This document shows positions 61,981 to 64,000 of a stretch of DNA of 64,000 nucleotides, piece after piece. The translations under genes and the position numbers were made by a program. The notes below the pieces were generated by a model. The model had not been told where the DNA came from and did no database searches. It was given only the letters and a program-made list of their open reading frames with translations. Positions within the stretch are counted from its first letter, which is position 1; each line of letters opens with the position of its first letter. Location: assembly GCF_000143415.4 (NCBI RefSeq), contig NW_003314384.1:187554-251553 (forward strand), in the 5' to 3' direction. Source of the stretch: Selaginella moellendorffii. Taxonomy: Eukaryota; Streptophyta; Lycopodiopsida; Selaginellales; Selaginellaceae.

Positions 61981-64000
61981 ATGTGCTGCGTCATGGAGGT
62001 GGAATCAGGGGCCAACGCCGCCGATGCCGACGATTCCGAGTTTGTCGAGGTCGATCCCACTGGGCGCTATGGCCGGGTAAATTTTTTTCTTTTCGACTTG
62101 TGGCAAGATGGAAGAGCTCATGGTGGTTTTTCTCTCAGTATAACGAAGTCCTGGGTCGTGGAGCCTTCAAGACAGTGTAAGTCCTTTTTGTCGAGGAGAT
62201 GGTTTTCGTTCCTCATGGGTTTGATCTGTGTATAGTTACAAGGCTTTCGACGAGGTGGATGGTATCGAGGTTGCCTGGAACCAGGTGAATGTCCAGGATG
62301 TTTTGGGAAGACCCGAGGACCTTGAGCGGCTCTACTCGGAGGTTCACTTGCTGAGGGGCTTGAAACACAAGAACGTGATCAAGTTCTTCACGTCATGGGT
62401 GGATCCACGGACCAAGAATGTGAACTTCATCACCGAGATTTTCACCTCCGGCACACTGCGACAGTGAGTTCCCTTCACATCCTTTAGTTTGAGCTTTAGC
62501 GTGTGTTTGTTTTCTGGTTTGGTCTCTTAGGTACCGCAAGAAGCACAAGAATGTTGACATGAAAGCGGTCAAGAATTGGGCTAGGCAAATCCTTCGTGGG
62601 CTGCTGTACTTGCACAGCCACGATCCTCCCATTATTCATCGCGATCTAAAGTGTGACAATATCTTTGTAAATGGGAACCAGGGAGAAGTCAAGATTGGAG
62701 ACCTCGGCCTGGCGACAATTCTTCGTCAGGCTCATGCTGCGCACAGTGTGATTGGTGTGCATTTTATTCTCTCTCTCTCTCTCTCTCTGTCTCCTTTATT
62801 CTCTTTTCTGATCAAAGCGGTGCATTTTCCAGGTACTCCGGAGTTCATGGCACCGGAGCTTTACGAGGAGGACTACAATGAACTTGTTGACATCTACGCT
62901 TTTGGCATGTGCGTGCTGGAGCTCGTTACTTTCGATTACCCTTACAGCGAGTGTACAAATGCGGCACAGATTTACAAAAAAGTGTCGTCGGTGAGAGTTC
63001 TTGCACGATACGATTGAAACTTGGCAGCTCATTCTCGAATTTGTTTATGCAGGGAATAAAGCCTGCCGCCCTTGACAAGGTCAAGGATCCAGAGGTCAGA
63101 AGCTTCATTCAAAAGTGCCTCGCCACAGCATCCAAAAGGCTACCTGCACGAGAGCTACTGAAGGATCCATTCCTTCAGTGTGAAAGCGATCGGGACGGCG
63201 TAGCAGATTCCTTGCCAAGTCTTAACAAAGATCGGGTCAACGACATGGAAGAACTAGTGAAGCCGAATGAAAAGATTAAGGCACACGGCAGCTTCGACAG
63301 TTGCCGCTCACAGGAAACAGATAATGACGACATATCTAGAAAGCCTTCTACGAACCCGTACTCGGAATTCAAGGATGACACGCAGAAAAGCAAGGACTTC
63401 AAGGTGAAGGGAAAGTTGAGACAGGACAACATATTCTTGCGGCTACGAATATCAGAGCAAGGTAATACTTTACGTAATCATTCTGAGGTGACAACTGAGT
63501 TTCTCGGTCTCCACAGGTCATGTGCGAAACATCCATTTTGCTTTCGACTTGGAAGCTGATACCGCCTTCAGCGTTGCCAGTGAAATGGTAACCGAGTTGG
63601 ACCTGTCAGACCAAGACGTAGCCACAATCGCAGAGATGATTGACGCGGAGATATTGTCCCTGGTTCCGGACTGGAAGCCTGGCGGCGCATTTGATGCGGA
63701 CGACGAGAAGGGTGTTGAAGATACAGGTCCAGTTGCCGAGGCGGAAGAGCTAAACGCCACAGAGATGCATAGCACTGACTCGACGCATGGGGAAGGGATG
63801 ATGTTTGGACGCTTTGAGGAGGTTTCGGTGGGCTGCCTATCGACCGATACCGATTCGGAGCCCGAGCCCACCACCGGGCTCGACAACAACAGCCATTTCA
63901 GCCCCGCAGAAGAAGAGTATCCGGAGCTGGTTTCTTCGTCGACTAGCAAGCAGGACATGGTGGCAAAGTGGATCAACAGCACGTCGGGTACGTTTCACGA
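61981..64000 (+). CDS. WNK (with-no-lysine) protein kinase, 5' part
   Basis: Exons 61981-62076, 62139-62176, 62236-62463, 62531-62754, 62833-62990, 63053-63461 and 63517 onward; the gene leaves the window. The kinase domain has [14 protein letters not shown] with the WNK-specific Lys in the glycine loop, and EVAWNQVNV with Asn where other kinases have the catalytic Lys. It also has [21 protein letters not shown] (DLG for DFG) and [13 protein letters not shown]. After it comes the conserved WNK C-terminal domain ([40 protein letters not shown]). Plant WNKs act in osmotic, circadian and flowering signalling; which role applies here is unknown. A (CT)n tract lies in intron 4 at about 62768-62788. 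An alternative start is ATG 61993. Confidence 0.95.

Overview
The window looks like nuclear DNA of a seedless vascular plant, most likely a lycophyte close to Selaginella moellendorffii. That assignment is inferred from very small introns (about 47-70 nt), intronless PPR genes built from 31-residue S-type repeats, a secreted cyanovirin-N homologue, and GC-rich genes sitting in AT-rich, retrotransposon-filled spacers. There is one 100-N scaffold gap (16903-17002). No search or alignment program was used; homology calls are by motif recognition, and exon ends by reading GT-AG sites and checking phase.

Left third (1-17.2 kb): a duplicated block. A glutathione peroxidase relic plus an acetylornithine aminotransferase (AOAT) pseudogene (1-1464) is repeated at 5731-7566, where AOAT is nearly intact. 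A second duplication, in inverted orientation, copied the AOAT 3' end with its neighbour, a secreted CVNH lectin gene. The copy at 15439-16093 (minus) is intact. The copy at 7809-12676 (plus) is broken by a deleted chromovirus in its intron, a frameshift and a lost stop. Inside that chromovirus sits a Cassandra-type TRIM whose LTRs carry a 5S rRNA-like sequence, and inside its 5' LTR sits a solo Cassandra LTR. The scaffold gap falls in a foldback.

Middle (17.2-30.6 kb): genes. Two PPR proteins made almost only of S-type repeats (17591-20206 plus; 24979-27192 minus), a ten-exon alpha/beta hydrolase (20238-21952 minus), a small unknown Gln/His-rich protein, a stop-interrupted unknown gene and a seven-exon gene for an unknown 673-residue protein.

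Retrotransposon field (30.6-52 kb): three insertions of one Ty3/gypsy family with 174-bp LTRs lie in AT-rich DNA: 31626-36601 (minus), 37312-45915 (plus, old and deleted) and 46223-51232 (plus, youngest). The old copy is split by a different Ty3/gypsy element (39627-45204, target duplication ATTGG) whose integrase contains a 47-nt insertion that looks exactly like a host intron.

Right end (53-64 kb): ordinary genes. A GT61 glycosyltransferase, plastid UMP kinase (seven exons), a PLS-class PPR protein, an acidic repeat protein with a C-terminal membrane segment, and the 5' part of a WNK kinase that runs off the window. Several products probably act in plastids or mitochondria (AOAT, UMP kinase, the PPR proteins), but the genes form no operon-like or pathway cluster.
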